A stretch of 64,000 bases of DNA from Gammaproteobacteria bacterium (GTDB lineage: Bacteria > Pseudomonadota > Gammaproteobacteria > GCA-001735895). The position numbers were made by a program, and so were the translations under genes. The notes under the pieces were generated by a model that was not told the origin of the DNA, did not search any database, and saw nothing but the letters and a program-made list of their open reading frames with translations. Location of the stretch: contig JAAEMR010000048.1 of NCBI GenBank assembly GCA_024225395.1, forward strand, positions 1 to 64,000, read 5' to 3'. Below are positions 1 to 6,258 of the stretch, piece after piece. Position 1 is the first letter of the stretch. Each line of letters starts with the position of its first letter.

Positions 1-132
1 CTTATTGTGACAGCGGTTCTGGTTTTACTAATAGAGCCAGACACTAAGTGGCATTTAGTAGTAGCTATTATTTCTATTGTTTGATCGGTTATTGGAGCTG
101 CTATAGCGGCTTGGTTTGCGAAAGCCCGATGA
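1..132 (+). pseudogene. 3' end of a small membrane protein, interrupted by an in-frame stop
   Basis: Frame 1 is open from the window edge with a hydrophobic stretch (LIVTAVLVLLIEPDTKWHLV), meets TGA at 82-84, and continues in the same frame as SVIGAAIAAWFAKAR to a second TGA at 130-132. The part after the first stop still looks like the end of a transmembrane helix with a basic tail. This suggests a small integral membrane protein broken by one substitution, although the first stop may be the true end. The beginning lies outside the window and I do not recognise the family. It would be the cassette before the toxin-antitoxin cassette. Confidence 0.3.
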
Positions 133-202
133 GCACAATACCTATCAAATCACTCAACTCGGACGTGCTAGCTCAAACCTTAGCTGAGGGAAGATTGACG
201 TC

Positions 203-224
203 ATAACGTTATAGCGTTAACGTT
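203..224. promoter_or_regulatory. Palindromic direct repeats upstream of a toxin-antitoxin pair
   Basis: TAACGTT occurs at 204-210 and again at 218-224. ATAACGTTAT (203-212) and CGTTAACG (215-222) are perfect palindromes. They lie 20-40 bp before the antitoxin start, where ribbon-helix-helix antitoxins usually autoregulate, so I infer an operator. The region could also contain part of a degenerate cassette recombination site. Confidence 0.4.
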
Positions 225-245
225 CGGCTAATGAGGAGTAATCTA

Positions 246-471
246 ATGACTGAATTATCTAAAAGATCAACTGTTTATTTCGAACCTGCAATACATCAAG
301 CTCTACGGATGAAGGCTGCAACTGCGCATATTTCAGTTTCTGACATAGTCAATGAAACCGTATGTATGGTGCGACCAGGAAGACTTAAGCGCATTTGACG
401 AAAGAGCAAGTGAGCCTACTTTAAGTTATGAAGAATTACTTAATGATCTAAAGTCACGTGGAAAGTTATAG
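246..471 (+). pseudogene. Ribbon-helix-helix antitoxin, frameshifted
   Basis: The ATG at 246 follows a GAGGAG ribosome site. The first frame reads MTELSKRSTVYFEPAIHQAL and SVSDIVNET, typical of CopG/RHH antitoxins that pair with RelE/ParE toxins. It drifts into an unrelated tail (CMVRPGRLKRI) and stops at 396-398. From about position 373 another frame carries the missing C-terminal half (DQEDLSAFDERASEPTLSYE, ending SRGKL) and stops at 469-471, overlapping the toxin start exactly as an intact gene would. A single indel near 365-375 therefore splits the gene. It may be a real mutation or a base-calling error. Confidence 0.75.
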
Positions 472-778
472 CCTGGTTTTCAAAAAATCAGTTGCTAAAG
501 ATCTCAGAAGCATTTCAAATAAAGATGTAAAGTGCATACTCGAACGAATTAATTTATTACTTGAAAACCCGGGAGCAGATGGTTGCATTAAGCTTTCGGG
601 TCAGGAAAAATATAGAGCAAGGCAAGGAGTTTATAGAATAGTTTATGAAATTCAGGATTCTGAACTTATTATTACTGTCGTTAAAGTAGCTCACCGTGAC
701 ATCGTTTATGAAAGCAGCTTACAAATCAAATGCACTCGGAAACAGCAAAATTGGCATGCCATTTCGCTGTTCCGGTGA
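458..778 (+). CDS. RelE/ParE-superfamily toxin
   Basis: The GTG start at 458 overlaps the end of the antitoxin frame by 14 bases, the normal arrangement of these pairs. The protein has the compact RelE/ParE fold signature: an N-terminal strand (SLVFKKSVAKDLR), a helical middle, then KLSGQEKYRARQGVYRIVYE and a final strand ending KVAHRDIVYES. The family acts as an mRNA interferase or gyrase poison neutralised by the upstream antitoxin. After YES the frame continues about 20 residues through the adjacent attC palindrome and stops at 776-778, so the usual stop seems lost and the tail is derived from the recombination site. With the antitoxin frameshifted, the toxin may be inactive in vivo. Confidence 0.75.
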   Translation: MESYSLVFKKSVAKDLRSISNKDVKCILERINLLLENPGADGCIKLSGQEKYRARQGVYRIVYEIQDSELIITVVKVAHRDIVYESSLQIKCTRKQQNWHAISLFR

Positions 779-791
779 TTTGAGACGTAGA
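718..791 (+). repeat. attC-like cassette recombination site
   Basis: The arm CAAATGCACTCGGAAACAGC pairs imperfectly with GCTGTTCCGGTGATTTG across a loop holding GGCATGCC. The outer cores are degenerate (ACAAAT on the left, GTAGATT on the right). The AATGCNC and TTCC.GTGATTTG blocks recur in three other inter-gene sites of this region, which is what identifies it as a member of one attC family. Confidence 0.65.
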
Positions 792-840
792 TTTCCGAGT
801 TACCTGCAATGACTCAATTTAGTAAAAATGGAAGTGTCTT

Positions 841-1812
841 TTGAAAGCTGCAGTATATGATCAGTACGGTTCTCCAGATGTACTCGAATTAAAGGATGTC
901 GAGAAGCCTTCTGCTAAAGATGATGAGGTTTTAATAAAGGTTTATGCAGCATCCATAAATTCTTGGGACTGGGACATGTTAACCGGAATTCCGTATGAGT
1001 ATCGTCTTTTAAGTGGGTTGTTTCGTCCCAAAAAAACCAACATTCTTGGGTGTGATGTAGCAGGTCGTGTTGAAAAAATCGGTAAAAATGTAATAAAACT
1101 AAAACCTGGGGATGAGGTGTATGGAGACCTGAGTGAAGGAAGTTGGGGTGGCTTTGCTGAATATGTATGTGCTCATGAATCACAATTAGAATTTAAACCG
1201 CCCAGCATGTCATTTGAAGAGGCGGCAGCCACGCCCCAGGCAGCACTTCTTGCTTTGCAGGCGTTTCAGACTAAAAATGAAATTACCCAGGGAGATACTA
1301 TATTAATAAATGGTGGTTGCGGAGGTGTGGGTACTTTTGCAATTCAGCTGGGAAAAGCTTTTGGTGCAGAAATTACGGCTGTGGATAGTACAGAAAAAAT
1401 AGAGAAGATGCGTTCCCTGGGTGCTGACCACACCATTGACTATAAAAAAGCAGAATTCACGGCTAACGGCAAATATTACGATCTAATTCTCGATGTCAGG
1501 TCAACTCGTTCAGTTTTTGATTATAGGCGTTCATTAGGCCCAAATGGAATTTATGCTTCTGTTGGTGGAAATACCTCTTCAATTTTACAGCTCACATTTC
1601 TTGGGCCGTTTATCCAAAGGAAAGATAATAAGAAATTGACTTTGGTTATGCACAAACCAAATATTGGCTTAGGTATTATTAATGAATTATTTGAATCTGG
1701 TAAAGTAAAGCCGGTAATTGACAAGTGTTTTCCATTAACAGAAATCAGGGAAGCCTTTCGATATTTTGGTGAAGGGCATTTCAAAGGGAAAGTGGTGGTG
1801 AAAATTGTTTGA
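841..1812 (+). CDS. NAD(P)-dependent MDR/quinone-oxidoreductase-like protein
   Basis: A 323-residue medium-chain dehydrogenase/reductase of normal family length. An N-terminal GroES-like domain (MKAAVYDQYG, ILGCDVAGRVEKIG, LKPGDEVYG) is followed by a Rossmann fold with the nucleotide-binding glycine motif INGGCGGVGTFAIQ near residue 157 and the usual C-terminal FKGKVVVKI. No structural zinc cysteine cluster is seen, so it resembles zeta-crystallin/quinone reductases rather than zinc alcohol dehydrogenases. The start is TTG at 841. The gene sits alone between two attC-like palindromes and is best read as one integron cassette. Its substrate cannot be inferred. Confidence 0.8.
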   Translation: MKAAVYDQYGSPDVLELKDVEKPSAKDDEVLIKVYAASINSWDWDMLTGIPYEYRLLSGLFRPKKTNILGCDVAGRVEKIGKNVIKLKPGDEVYGDLSEGSWGGFAEYVCAHESQLEFKPPSMSFEEAAATPQAALLALQAFQTKNEITQGDTILINGGCGGVGTFAIQLGKAFGAEITAVDSTEKIEKMRSLGADHTIDYKKAEFTANGKYYDLILDVRSTRSVFDYRRSLGPNGIYASVGGNTSSILQLTFLGPFIQRKDNKKLTLVMHKPNIGLGIINELFESGKVKPVIDKCFPLTEIREAFRYFGEGHFKGKVVVKIV

Positions 1813-1823
1813 AATGACAAAAC

Positions 1824-1925
1824 CTTACAATTCCAATGCACAGGGATTGTAAAAAGTGGCACGCCATTTTTGCTGTCGCAAAAGTCGCGACAAATTTTTC
1901 TGTTCCGGTGATTTTGGCGTTAGCT
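1824..1925 (+). repeat. attC-like cassette recombination site
   Basis: Left part CCAATGCACAGGGA is matched by CTGTTCCGGTGATTTTGG on the right. The site ends in the well-formed core GTTAGCT (1919-1925). An internal hairpin TGTCGC/GCGACA lies in the loop. It shares the AATGCAC and TTCCGGTGATTT blocks with the sites at 718, 2817 and 4045. Confidence 0.65.
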
Positions 1926-1948
1926 TTTCAAATTGATAAGTTGTGATA

Positions 1949-2809
1949 ATGAAAAAGAATAAACAATCGAGTAGATCTCTAACTGCATTCTTAGTTACCT
2001 GGGCTTTTATTGTCTTAACTGTAACTGGAATTATTCTCTATATTGTTCCACAAGGTCGCATTGCACATTGGGTTCATTGGTCTTTACTTGGTATGAGTAA
2101 AGATCAATGGAGTTGGGTGCATATGATGTTTGGTGGTGTTTTTATTTTCACAGGCTTTTTACATCTCTATTTCAACTGGAAGCCATTTAAGAAATATTTT
2201 GCTGACAAGGTCAAAGGACATTTTAAGCCCAAGCAGGAAATATTTATTGCAACCGCGATAACAGTTTTTATTTTTGTTGTTTCTGCGTTGAATATTCCAC
2301 CGGCAAGTTGGGTAATTGATTTAAATGGGTGGTTAAAAGGGGCATGGGTAACCTCACCAGAATTAGAGCCGCCTTATGGTCATGCAGAAGAAAGCTCTTT
2401 GGCTGGCATCTCTAGAAAAATTAGATTAGATATCAATAAAATAACCGCACATCTAGATGAATCAGGTATTCAATTTTCAGGTAAAAAAGACACACTGGAC
2501 AATATTGCTCGAAATAATGGGACAACCCCTATGGCAATATATGAAATGATTAAAATATTTAAATTGCCAGAAAAGAAGACCGGTTCGAAGAAACTCTCTG
2601 CAGAAGAAATAGAGGATAAGTATTCGGGTACCGGTTTAGGGCGTAAAACAATCACAGAAATATGTGCTGAAATTGGTATTCCTTTAGAAGTAGGTCTCAA
2701 AAAGTTAATGGATAATGGAGTTGAGGCGACCGGAAAAGATAAGGCAAGGCCTATCTCAGAAAAATACGATAAAACTCCAATTGATTTAATGAAAATTTTA
2801 CTTCTTTAG
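1949..2809 (+). CDS. DUF4405-like membrane protein with soluble C-terminal repeats
   Basis: The N-terminal half has three or four hydrophobic helices with several histidines (HWVHWS, WVHMMFGG, GFLHLYFNW) of the kind that ligate haem in small cytochrome-b-like DUF4405 proteins. The C-terminal 130 residues form two related helical units, one around LDNIARNNGTTPMAIYEMI and one around ISEKYDKTPIDLMKIL, each preceded by a GI.../GVEA segment. The ORF track opens at GTG 1943, but ATG at 1949 (MKKNKQSS) is the more natural start; no strong ribosome site precedes either. It is a lone forward gene between two attC-like sites. Function is unproven; a redox role is only inference from the histidines. Confidence 0.6.
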   Translation: MKKNKQSSRSLTAFLVTWAFIVLTVTGIILYIVPQGRIAHWVHWSLLGMSKDQWSWVHMMFGGVFIFTGFLHLYFNWKPFKKYFADKVKGHFKPKQEIFIATAITVFIFVVSALNIPPASWVIDLNGWLKGAWVTSPELEPPYGHAEESSLAGISRKIRLDINKITAHLDESGIQFSGKKDTLDNIARNNGTTPMAIYEMIKIFKLPEKKTGSKKLSAEEIEDKYSGTGLGRKTITEICAEIGIPLEVGLKKLMDNGVEATGKDKARPISEKYDKTPIDLMKILLL

Positions 2810-2816
2810 GGGACCA

Positions 2817-2908
2817 TTAAAACTAAAAAGTTAAATGCACATGAAAAAATTTAAGCTACTCCACTACGTTACGCAGCTCAAATTTCCCAGTGATCTGGGT
2901 CGTTATGC
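2817..2908 (+). repeat. attC-like cassette recombination site
   Basis: GAAAAAATTTAAGCT pairs with AGCTCAAATTTC, and the site ends in TCGTTATGC. The layout AATGCAC...AATTTCCCAGTGAT...CGTTATG is nearly the same as the site at 4045-4131, though the loops differ. Two genes of unrelated function flank it. Confidence 0.7.
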
Positions 2909-2920
2909 CTATAAAAGAAG

Positions 2921-3370
2921 ATGAAAAAAAAGCGTATCTTACCGCCAGTCTATTTATTTGTTTCTATGGTCACAATGGCGCTACTTCACTTCCTGGTGCC
3001 TGTTTTAGAAATAGCACCGTACCCATGGAATTTTCTGGGAGTAGTCCCTTTGGCGACAGGAATCTTGTTTAACTTGAGAGCTGACGCGGCGCTTAAGAAG
3101 GATCAGACGACTGTTAAGCCTTTTGAAAGATCTACAGCATTGGTTACAACAGGCATTTTTCGAAGAAGCCGGCATCCTATGTATATAGGCATGGTTCTTA
3201 TCCTGCTTGGAATAGCCATACTCATGGGGTCTTTAGCCTCGTTATTTGTCATCATTATTTTCGGCGCCTTGATGGACCTGGTTTTCGTAAGAATAGAAGA
3301 GAGAATGCTTGAAGAACAGTTTGGCCCAGAATGGGTTGCTTATAAGAAAAAGGTAAGGAAGTGGATTTAA
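2921..3370 (+). CDS. Isoprenylcysteine carboxyl methyltransferase (ICMT/PEMT)-like membrane protein
   Basis: A 149-residue protein with four to five hydrophobic helices. The ICMT/PEMT hallmark RSRHPMYIG lies near residue 86, and a C-terminal helix carries paired acidic residues (RIEERMLEEQFG) followed by W and YKKKV. These motifs bind S-adenosylmethionine and substrate in membrane methyltransferases. Bacterial members are numerous and mostly of unknown substrate. ATG at 2921 gives a full-length family member; the overlapping ORF at 2890 in another frame is a shadow. The gene starts 13 bases after the GTTATGC core of the preceding attC-like site, a tight fit typical of cassettes. Confidence 0.75.
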   Translation: MKKKRILPPVYLFVSMVTMALLHFLVPVLEIAPYPWNFLGVVPLATGILFNLRADAALKKDQTTVKPFERSTALVTTGIFRRSRHPMYIGMVLILLGIAILMGSLASLFVIIIFGALMDLVFVRIEERMLEEQFGPEWVAYKKKVRKWI

Positions 3371-3374
3371 ATTG

Positions 3375-3462
3375 GCATAACAGGGCAAATTAATATAGCG
3401 TTAAAAGCGTTGTGCCAAAAACGCGCAATACTTTTGACGCCCGGTTATTTGTGATGTTATGT
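3375..3462 (+). repeat. attC-like cassette recombination site
   Basis: CATAACAGGGCAAATTA at the left pairs with TATTTGTGATGTTATG at the right, with the inner part variable. The right core GTTATGT lies at 3456-3462. The TAA stop of the leftward toxin gene parE is formed by bases 3457-3459 of this core. Confidence 0.7.
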
Positions 3463-3759
3463 GTTTAAAAACTTAGCTTCAACATCCATATTTTTATGAA
3501 GAATACGAATAACTATAATTTTACTTTTTGAGCCTTCACGGTAAAAAATAATATGACTACCTTGAGGAAACTTTCTGTAGCCAGATTTTATGTAATCACA
3601 GTTCTTTCCAATAGAAGGAGTTTCGGCTAATAAATGGAAGCCATCATCAAATTGCTTAATGTACAAATAACGCTGGTCTCGACCCCATCGTTTTTCTGTA
3701 ATAATAGCAATTTTCCTAAGATCCTGTTTGGCTTCACGGGTTAGTGCAAATACTTTCAT
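3457..3759 (-). CDS. parE: ParE-family toxin
   Basis: A 100-residue RelE/ParE-superfamily toxin: FALTREAKQDLRKI at the N-terminus, WGRDQRYLYIKQFDDGF in the middle, and the C-terminal strands FPQGSHIIFYRE and ILHKNMD. ParE toxins inhibit gyrase and are held in check by ParD. ATG at 3759 overlaps the parD stop (ATGA), so the two are translationally coupled. The pair runs against the other cassettes, as reversed toxin-antitoxin cassettes with their own promoter often do. The stop codon is made from the first three bases of the cassette, immediately after the G of the attC core. Of the five toxin-antitoxin loci seen here this is the only pair with both partners intact. Confidence 0.85.
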   Translation of the reverse strand: MKVFALTREAKQDLRKIAIITEKRWGRDQRYLYIKQFDDGFHLLAETPSIGKNCDYIKSGYRKFPQGSHIIFYREGSKSKIIVIRILHKNMDVEAKFLNT

Positions 3760-3998
3760 CCATCTATTTCGTTATCAAGCTCTGCCATGAAAGCATCATA
3801 TTCATAATCAGAAATACCGCTTTTCTCTCCTTTATCGAGTGCTTTTCTCAAAGTTTGAAGTCTTGTTTCTGTGTCTTCAAGCATTCTAAGAGCAGCTCTC
3901 ACAACTTCACTAGCAGAGCCAAATCGCCCGCTTTCCACCTGGCCGGCAATAAAACCATCAAAATGCTCACCCAATGTTACACTCGTGTTTTTAGCCAT
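3756..3998 (-). CDS. parD: ParD-family antitoxin
   Basis: An 80-residue ribbon-helix-helix antitoxin starting MAKNTSVTLGEHFDGFI, followed by the ParD helix pair (GRFGSASEVVRAALRMLED) and an acidic C-terminal tail (YDAFMAELDNEIDG) that would bind ParE. The ORF track begins at 4019, but the family start is the ATG at 3998, preceded by GAGGTG at a suitable distance. Upstream on this strand is an AT-rich stretch with partial dyad symmetry (ACCACAATTGGGTATATATT) that could hold promoter and operator. ParD represses its own operon in known cases. It is immediately upstream of parE, overlapping by four bases. Confidence 0.85.
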   Translation of the reverse strand: MAKNTSVTLGEHFDGFIAGQVESGRFGSASEVVRAALRMLEDTETRLQTLRKALDKGEKSGISDYEYDAFMAELDNEIDG

Positions 3999-4044
3999 AA
4001 CACACCTCGCCAATACCAATATATACCCAATTGTGGTATAAAAT

Positions 4045-4131
4045 ATTTAACAAGGCAAATGCTCATGGAAAAATTTAACCTCGCTCCTGCGTCGCTACGG
4101 CTTAATTTCCCGGTGATTTGGATCGTTATGT
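4045..4131 (+). repeat. attC-like cassette recombination site
   Basis: The best-formed example in this region. ATTTAAC at 4045 and GTTATGT at 4125-4131 are the outer cores. The arms AACAAGGCAAATG and GATTTGGATCGTT are complementary with small mismatches, and the inner arms GGAAAAATTTAA and TTAATTTCC pair as well. It closely resembles the site at 2817-2908. Confidence 0.75.
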
Positions 4132-4174
4132 GAAATAAACCATACGATATAGATTTATGTTATTGAGTTTGAAA

Positions 4175-4696
4175 ATGAAGTTTCTACCTGTATCTCTTTT
4201 GCTGGTATTTGGAAGTAGCAGCGTATACTCAGCAGAAGTTGAAAAACTAACAAATATAGATAGACCGGTAGATTCTGACAATGAACTTTCTTATATCATT
4301 TCTGGTGGTGTATCCGCTTTTGAGTGTATGGTGGGAGTCGAGGTAAAAAAAGCGAGCCACAGCGTAGGTCTTGGTATTTGTGGGCAACTTTCTTATCGCT
4401 ACTATAGCAATCCGTATAATGATTCATTCTTGTATGGCCTATATACAGGTTATAGCTCCGGGTATCACCAATATGAAGATAAGAAAGAAATTGATGGTGT
4501 CAAATATGAGGATAAAAAAGGTATTTTTGCGGGAGTAGGAATCGGCTATAGGTGGCAAAAGCCTTCTGGCTGGAATACAACCTTAAGCATGGCGATACAC
4601 TACATGGAAGAAGAATATTCTAATGTTGGGCAACCAAAGGAGAAACAAACATCTGTTATTTTATTCCCGGGTATTACTGTGGGGTATCAATTCTAG
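4175..4696 (+). CDS. Exported protein, possibly a small outer-membrane beta-barrel
   Basis: From ATG 4175 the protein begins MKFLPVSLLLVFGSSSVYSA, a clear Sec signal peptide with a cleavage site after YSA. The earlier in-frame ATG at 4157 would add six residues and fits a signal peptide less well. The mature part (about 150 residues) alternates hydrophobic and polar residues with many glycines and aromatics (YRYYSNPYNDSFLYGLYTGY, GIFAGVGIGYRW) and ends in GITVGYQF. A C-terminal phenylalanine is typical of outer-membrane barrel strands. Two cysteines are present. No family was recognised. It is the only gene between two attC-like sites. Confidence 0.55.
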   Translation: MKFLPVSLLLVFGSSSVYSAEVEKLTNIDRPVDSDNELSYIISGGVSAFECMVGVEVKKASHSVGLGICGQLSYRYYSNPYNDSFLYGLYTGYSSGYHQYEDKKEIDGVKYEDKKGIFAGVGIGYRWQKPSGWNTTLSMAIHYMEEEYSNVGQPKEKQTSVILFPGITVGYQF

Positions 4697-4704
4697 AAAA
4701 ACAC

Positions 4705-4768
4705 ATAACAGGACAGGTTAACAAGGACTCGCGCCTACCGGCCTCCCCTGTTATTGACGACGTTGGCG
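4705..4768 (+). repeat. Probable attC-like cassette recombination site
   Basis: ATAACAGG at the left faces CCTGTTAT. Inside are GTTAACAAGG and a GCGCC/GGC pairing, and the right core is GTTGGCG (4762-4768). The internal spacing differs from the neighbouring sites and there are two possible left cores, so the call is tentative. It lies between two unrelated small genes. Confidence 0.45.
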
Positions 4769-4778
4769 GGTTTACTGT

Positions 4779-5168
4779 ATGAAAAATAATGTTACCATTT
4801 TGTTTTTGGGAATAGCCCTTGTTGTCTCACTGATGGCAAACTATTTTCTTCTAGAGCAAGCTATAGAAGGTTCGTATGCATTAGAATTTCAGCCCAGGCT
4901 CATAAATGATACAAAAGTGCTAAGCGCGTCAATTAGTAGAGATATATCTAGCGAGGAGTTAATACGACAACTTAGAGACCGAGATTCGAGCATTCAGATC
5001 GAACAACTTGAAAATAGGAAAAGCCAGTGGAATTGGAGTGGTCCGAATTATCCAATTGCCATAAGGGTTTCAAAAAATTTGACGTACTTTTTCAATTCTG
5101 AAGACAAGCTGGAGCGCATCGACCATTGGATAGCAGAAAATTCACCACTATATGAAAGATCCCGCTAA
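4779..5168 (+). CDS. Small membrane-anchored protein of unknown function
   Basis: A 129-residue ORF starting MKNNVTILFLGIALVVSLMA, a signal-anchor or uncleaved signal helix, followed by a soluble domain rich in charged residues. That domain includes ISSEELIRQLRDRDSSIQIE, an aromatic stretch (WNWSGPNYP) and a C-terminal amphipathic segment (DKLERIDHWIAENS). The one-helix topology suggests an inner-membrane protein with a periplasmic domain. I recognise no family. The start lies 10 bases after a GTTGGCG core, and the stop is four bases before a CTAACA-type core, so the gene fills its cassette almost completely. Confidence 0.5.
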   Translation: MKNNVTILFLGIALVVSLMANYFLLEQAIEGSYALEFQPRLINDTKVLSASISRDISSEELIRQLRDRDSSIQIEQLENRKSQWNWSGPNYPIAIRVSKNLTYFFNSEDKLERIDHWIAENSPLYERSR

Positions 5169-5231
5169 CAAACACATGCAGCCGGGCTTCGGAAACTGTG
5201 CTCCACCAGGCCCCATATTCGGGCGTTGGTA
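5164..5231 (+). repeat. attC-like cassette recombination site (short form)
   Basis: About 68 bp from GCTAACA (5164-5170) to GTTGGTA (5225-5231), with CAGCCGGGC facing GGCCCC and GGGCG. This is the size and core layout of the classic short attC. It separates the anchored protein gene from a reversed vapB remnant. Confidence 0.55.
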
Positions 5232-5353
5232 TGATTCCCTTTGCCAGCAAAAATCATAAAAAGACTCGGCCCCTATTTCAGAGCAGAGTCTATCCTGTTG
5301 AGATGAGTTAACACGTCAATAGTCAGTCCATACACTAGAATCTACCAAAATCA

Positions 5354-5502
5354 CTAGTCAGTTCTCATCCGGTCTAAATCATCATCCCATTTCAGTTTGC
5401 CTTTAAATTTGTTGATTTCATCCTGTTTTTTTAATCTAATCAAGGTCTTAAGTCCTAATTCAACAGTTTTTTCTTAATTTTCAACCCAGTAACTTGAAGC
5501 AT
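5354..5502 (-). pseudogene. VapB-type antitoxin remnant (DUF2191-like)
   Basis: This is absent from the ORF track. On the minus strand, one frame from the stop TAG (5354-5356) back to about 5465 encodes EKTVELGLKTLIRLKKQDEI followed by NKFKGKLKWDDDLDRMRTD. That is the characteristic C-terminal half of VapB-type antitoxins (ELALRELVR, then a K/R-rich helix, then G.L.WEGDLDEMR). The preceding half, LQVTGLKIKKK, is in a different frame; the shift falls in a run of A. No convincing N-terminus or VapC toxin is present. It is a decayed reversed antitoxin cassette. Confidence 0.6.
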
Positions 5503-5562
5503 TTCAGTCGTTATATTTCTTAAAAAGCTCTTGCAGTAATGAAACCTTTAAGGTTACATTCG

Positions 5563-5844
5563 AATGATAATTAAATCTTGCATACATAAGGGGCTGCAGA
5601 AGTTTTATTCAACCGGTAAAACCTCTGGGATTCTTTCTAAGCATGAAAAAAAATACGTCTAATCCTTACTAACCTTGATCAATCTGAAACCCCCGAGGAT
5701 ATGGATTTTCCAGGATTTTACCGGCATAAACTTAAAGGTATTCGTAAAGATATTTGGTCTGTAAGAGTAAGTGGCAATTGGCGAATTACATGTCGCTTTG
5801 TCGGACATGATGTTGAAATTGTAAATTATGAGGATTACCACTAA
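5563..5844 (+). pseudogene. higB: HigB/RelE-type toxin, frameshifted in a poly-A run
   Basis: ATG 5563 opens MIIKSCIHKGLQKFYSTG and KTSGILSKHEKK, the standard HigB N-terminus. After eight consecutive A the frame hits TAA. Inserting one A restores IRLILTNLDQSETPEDMDFP, then a second stretch with SVRVSGNWRITCRF and the family ending [10 protein letters not shown], stopping at 5842-5844. HigB toxins cleave ribosome-bound mRNA. Loss of one A in an A-run is both a common inactivating slip and a common sequencing error. The stop overlaps the higA start by one base (TAATG), as in intact higBA operons. Confidence 0.75.
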
Positions 5845-6143
5845 TGGCTATGCATAACCCCGCCCATCCAGGTGATATCTTAAAAGAGCTAATTATTGAA
5901 TCGTTAGGGCTAACTATTACTGATGTTGCAAAACATTTAGGTGTAAGCCGTAAAACACTGTCAAAGGTTTTAAATACTAGAGGCTCAATAACACCAGAAA
6001 TGGCACTGCGTTTAGAGTTGGCATTTAATAAGCATTCAGCTGATCATTGGCTTCGGTTACAGAGTGCTTATGATTTATGGCAAACCAGGCAGCATCAAGA
6101 ATCTATACATGTTTTGCCTTATAATACCGCTCATGCTTTATAA
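5844..6143 (+). CDS. higA: HigA-family antitoxin (XRE helix-turn-helix)
   Basis: A 99-residue antitoxin of normal length with the HigA opening [20 protein letters not shown]. The helix-turn-helix runs [17 protein letters not shown] (about residues 28-44), followed by [13 protein letters not shown] and [13 protein letters not shown]. HigA binds HigB and represses the operon. It follows higB in the toxin-first order typical of this family and is translationally coupled to it. An AACCTTTAAGGTT near-palindrome at about 5541-5553, just upstream of higB, could be its operator. The gene is intact although its toxin partner is frameshifted, so it may persist as a harmless or anti-addiction antitoxin. 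Confidence 0.85.
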   Translation: MAMHNPAHPGDILKELIIESLGLTITDVAKHLGVSRKTLSKVLNTRGSITPEMALRLELAFNKHSADHWLRLQSAYDLWQTRQHQESIHVLPYNTAHAL

Positions 6144-6147
6144 TGAA

Positions 6148-6223
6148 ATATAACAATGCATTTTCAGTCAGAAATTTTGTTCCGTTGCACTTCACAAAAT
6201 CTCGCTGAAATGCGATGTTGGCT
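6148..6223 (+). repeat. attC-like cassette recombination site
   Basis: A long imperfect palindrome: AACAATGCATTTTCAGTCAG and AAATTTTGT on the left pair with ACAAAATCTCGCTGAAATGC and GATGTT on the right. The right core is GTTGGCT (6217-6223). Its arms are the most complementary of the series. It closes the higBA cassette and opens the diguanylate cyclase cassette. Confidence 0.75.
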
Positions 6224-6258
6224 ATACTATCTTTCTAGAATTATGGGTCAAAATATTA

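Noticed and set aside
82-84. In-frame TGA in the first partial ORF as possible recoding to Trp or selenocysteine
   Set aside because: No selenocysteine insertion structure is visible, all other genes use TGA as stop, and the fragment is short. Mutation or a true stop is simpler.
914-1183. 89-codon minus-strand ORF opposite the MDR gene
   Set aside because: Histidine/leucine-rich antisense shadow; the plus-strand frame has clear family motifs.
1856-1874. TGGCACGCCATTTTTGCTG as a sigma-54 promoter
   Set aside because: The GC element is two bases too far from the GG element, and the stretch is part of an attC-like palindrome.
5659-5841. 60-codon minus-strand ORF
   Set aside because: It is the antisense shadow of the frameshifted higB, whose sense frames match the toxin family.
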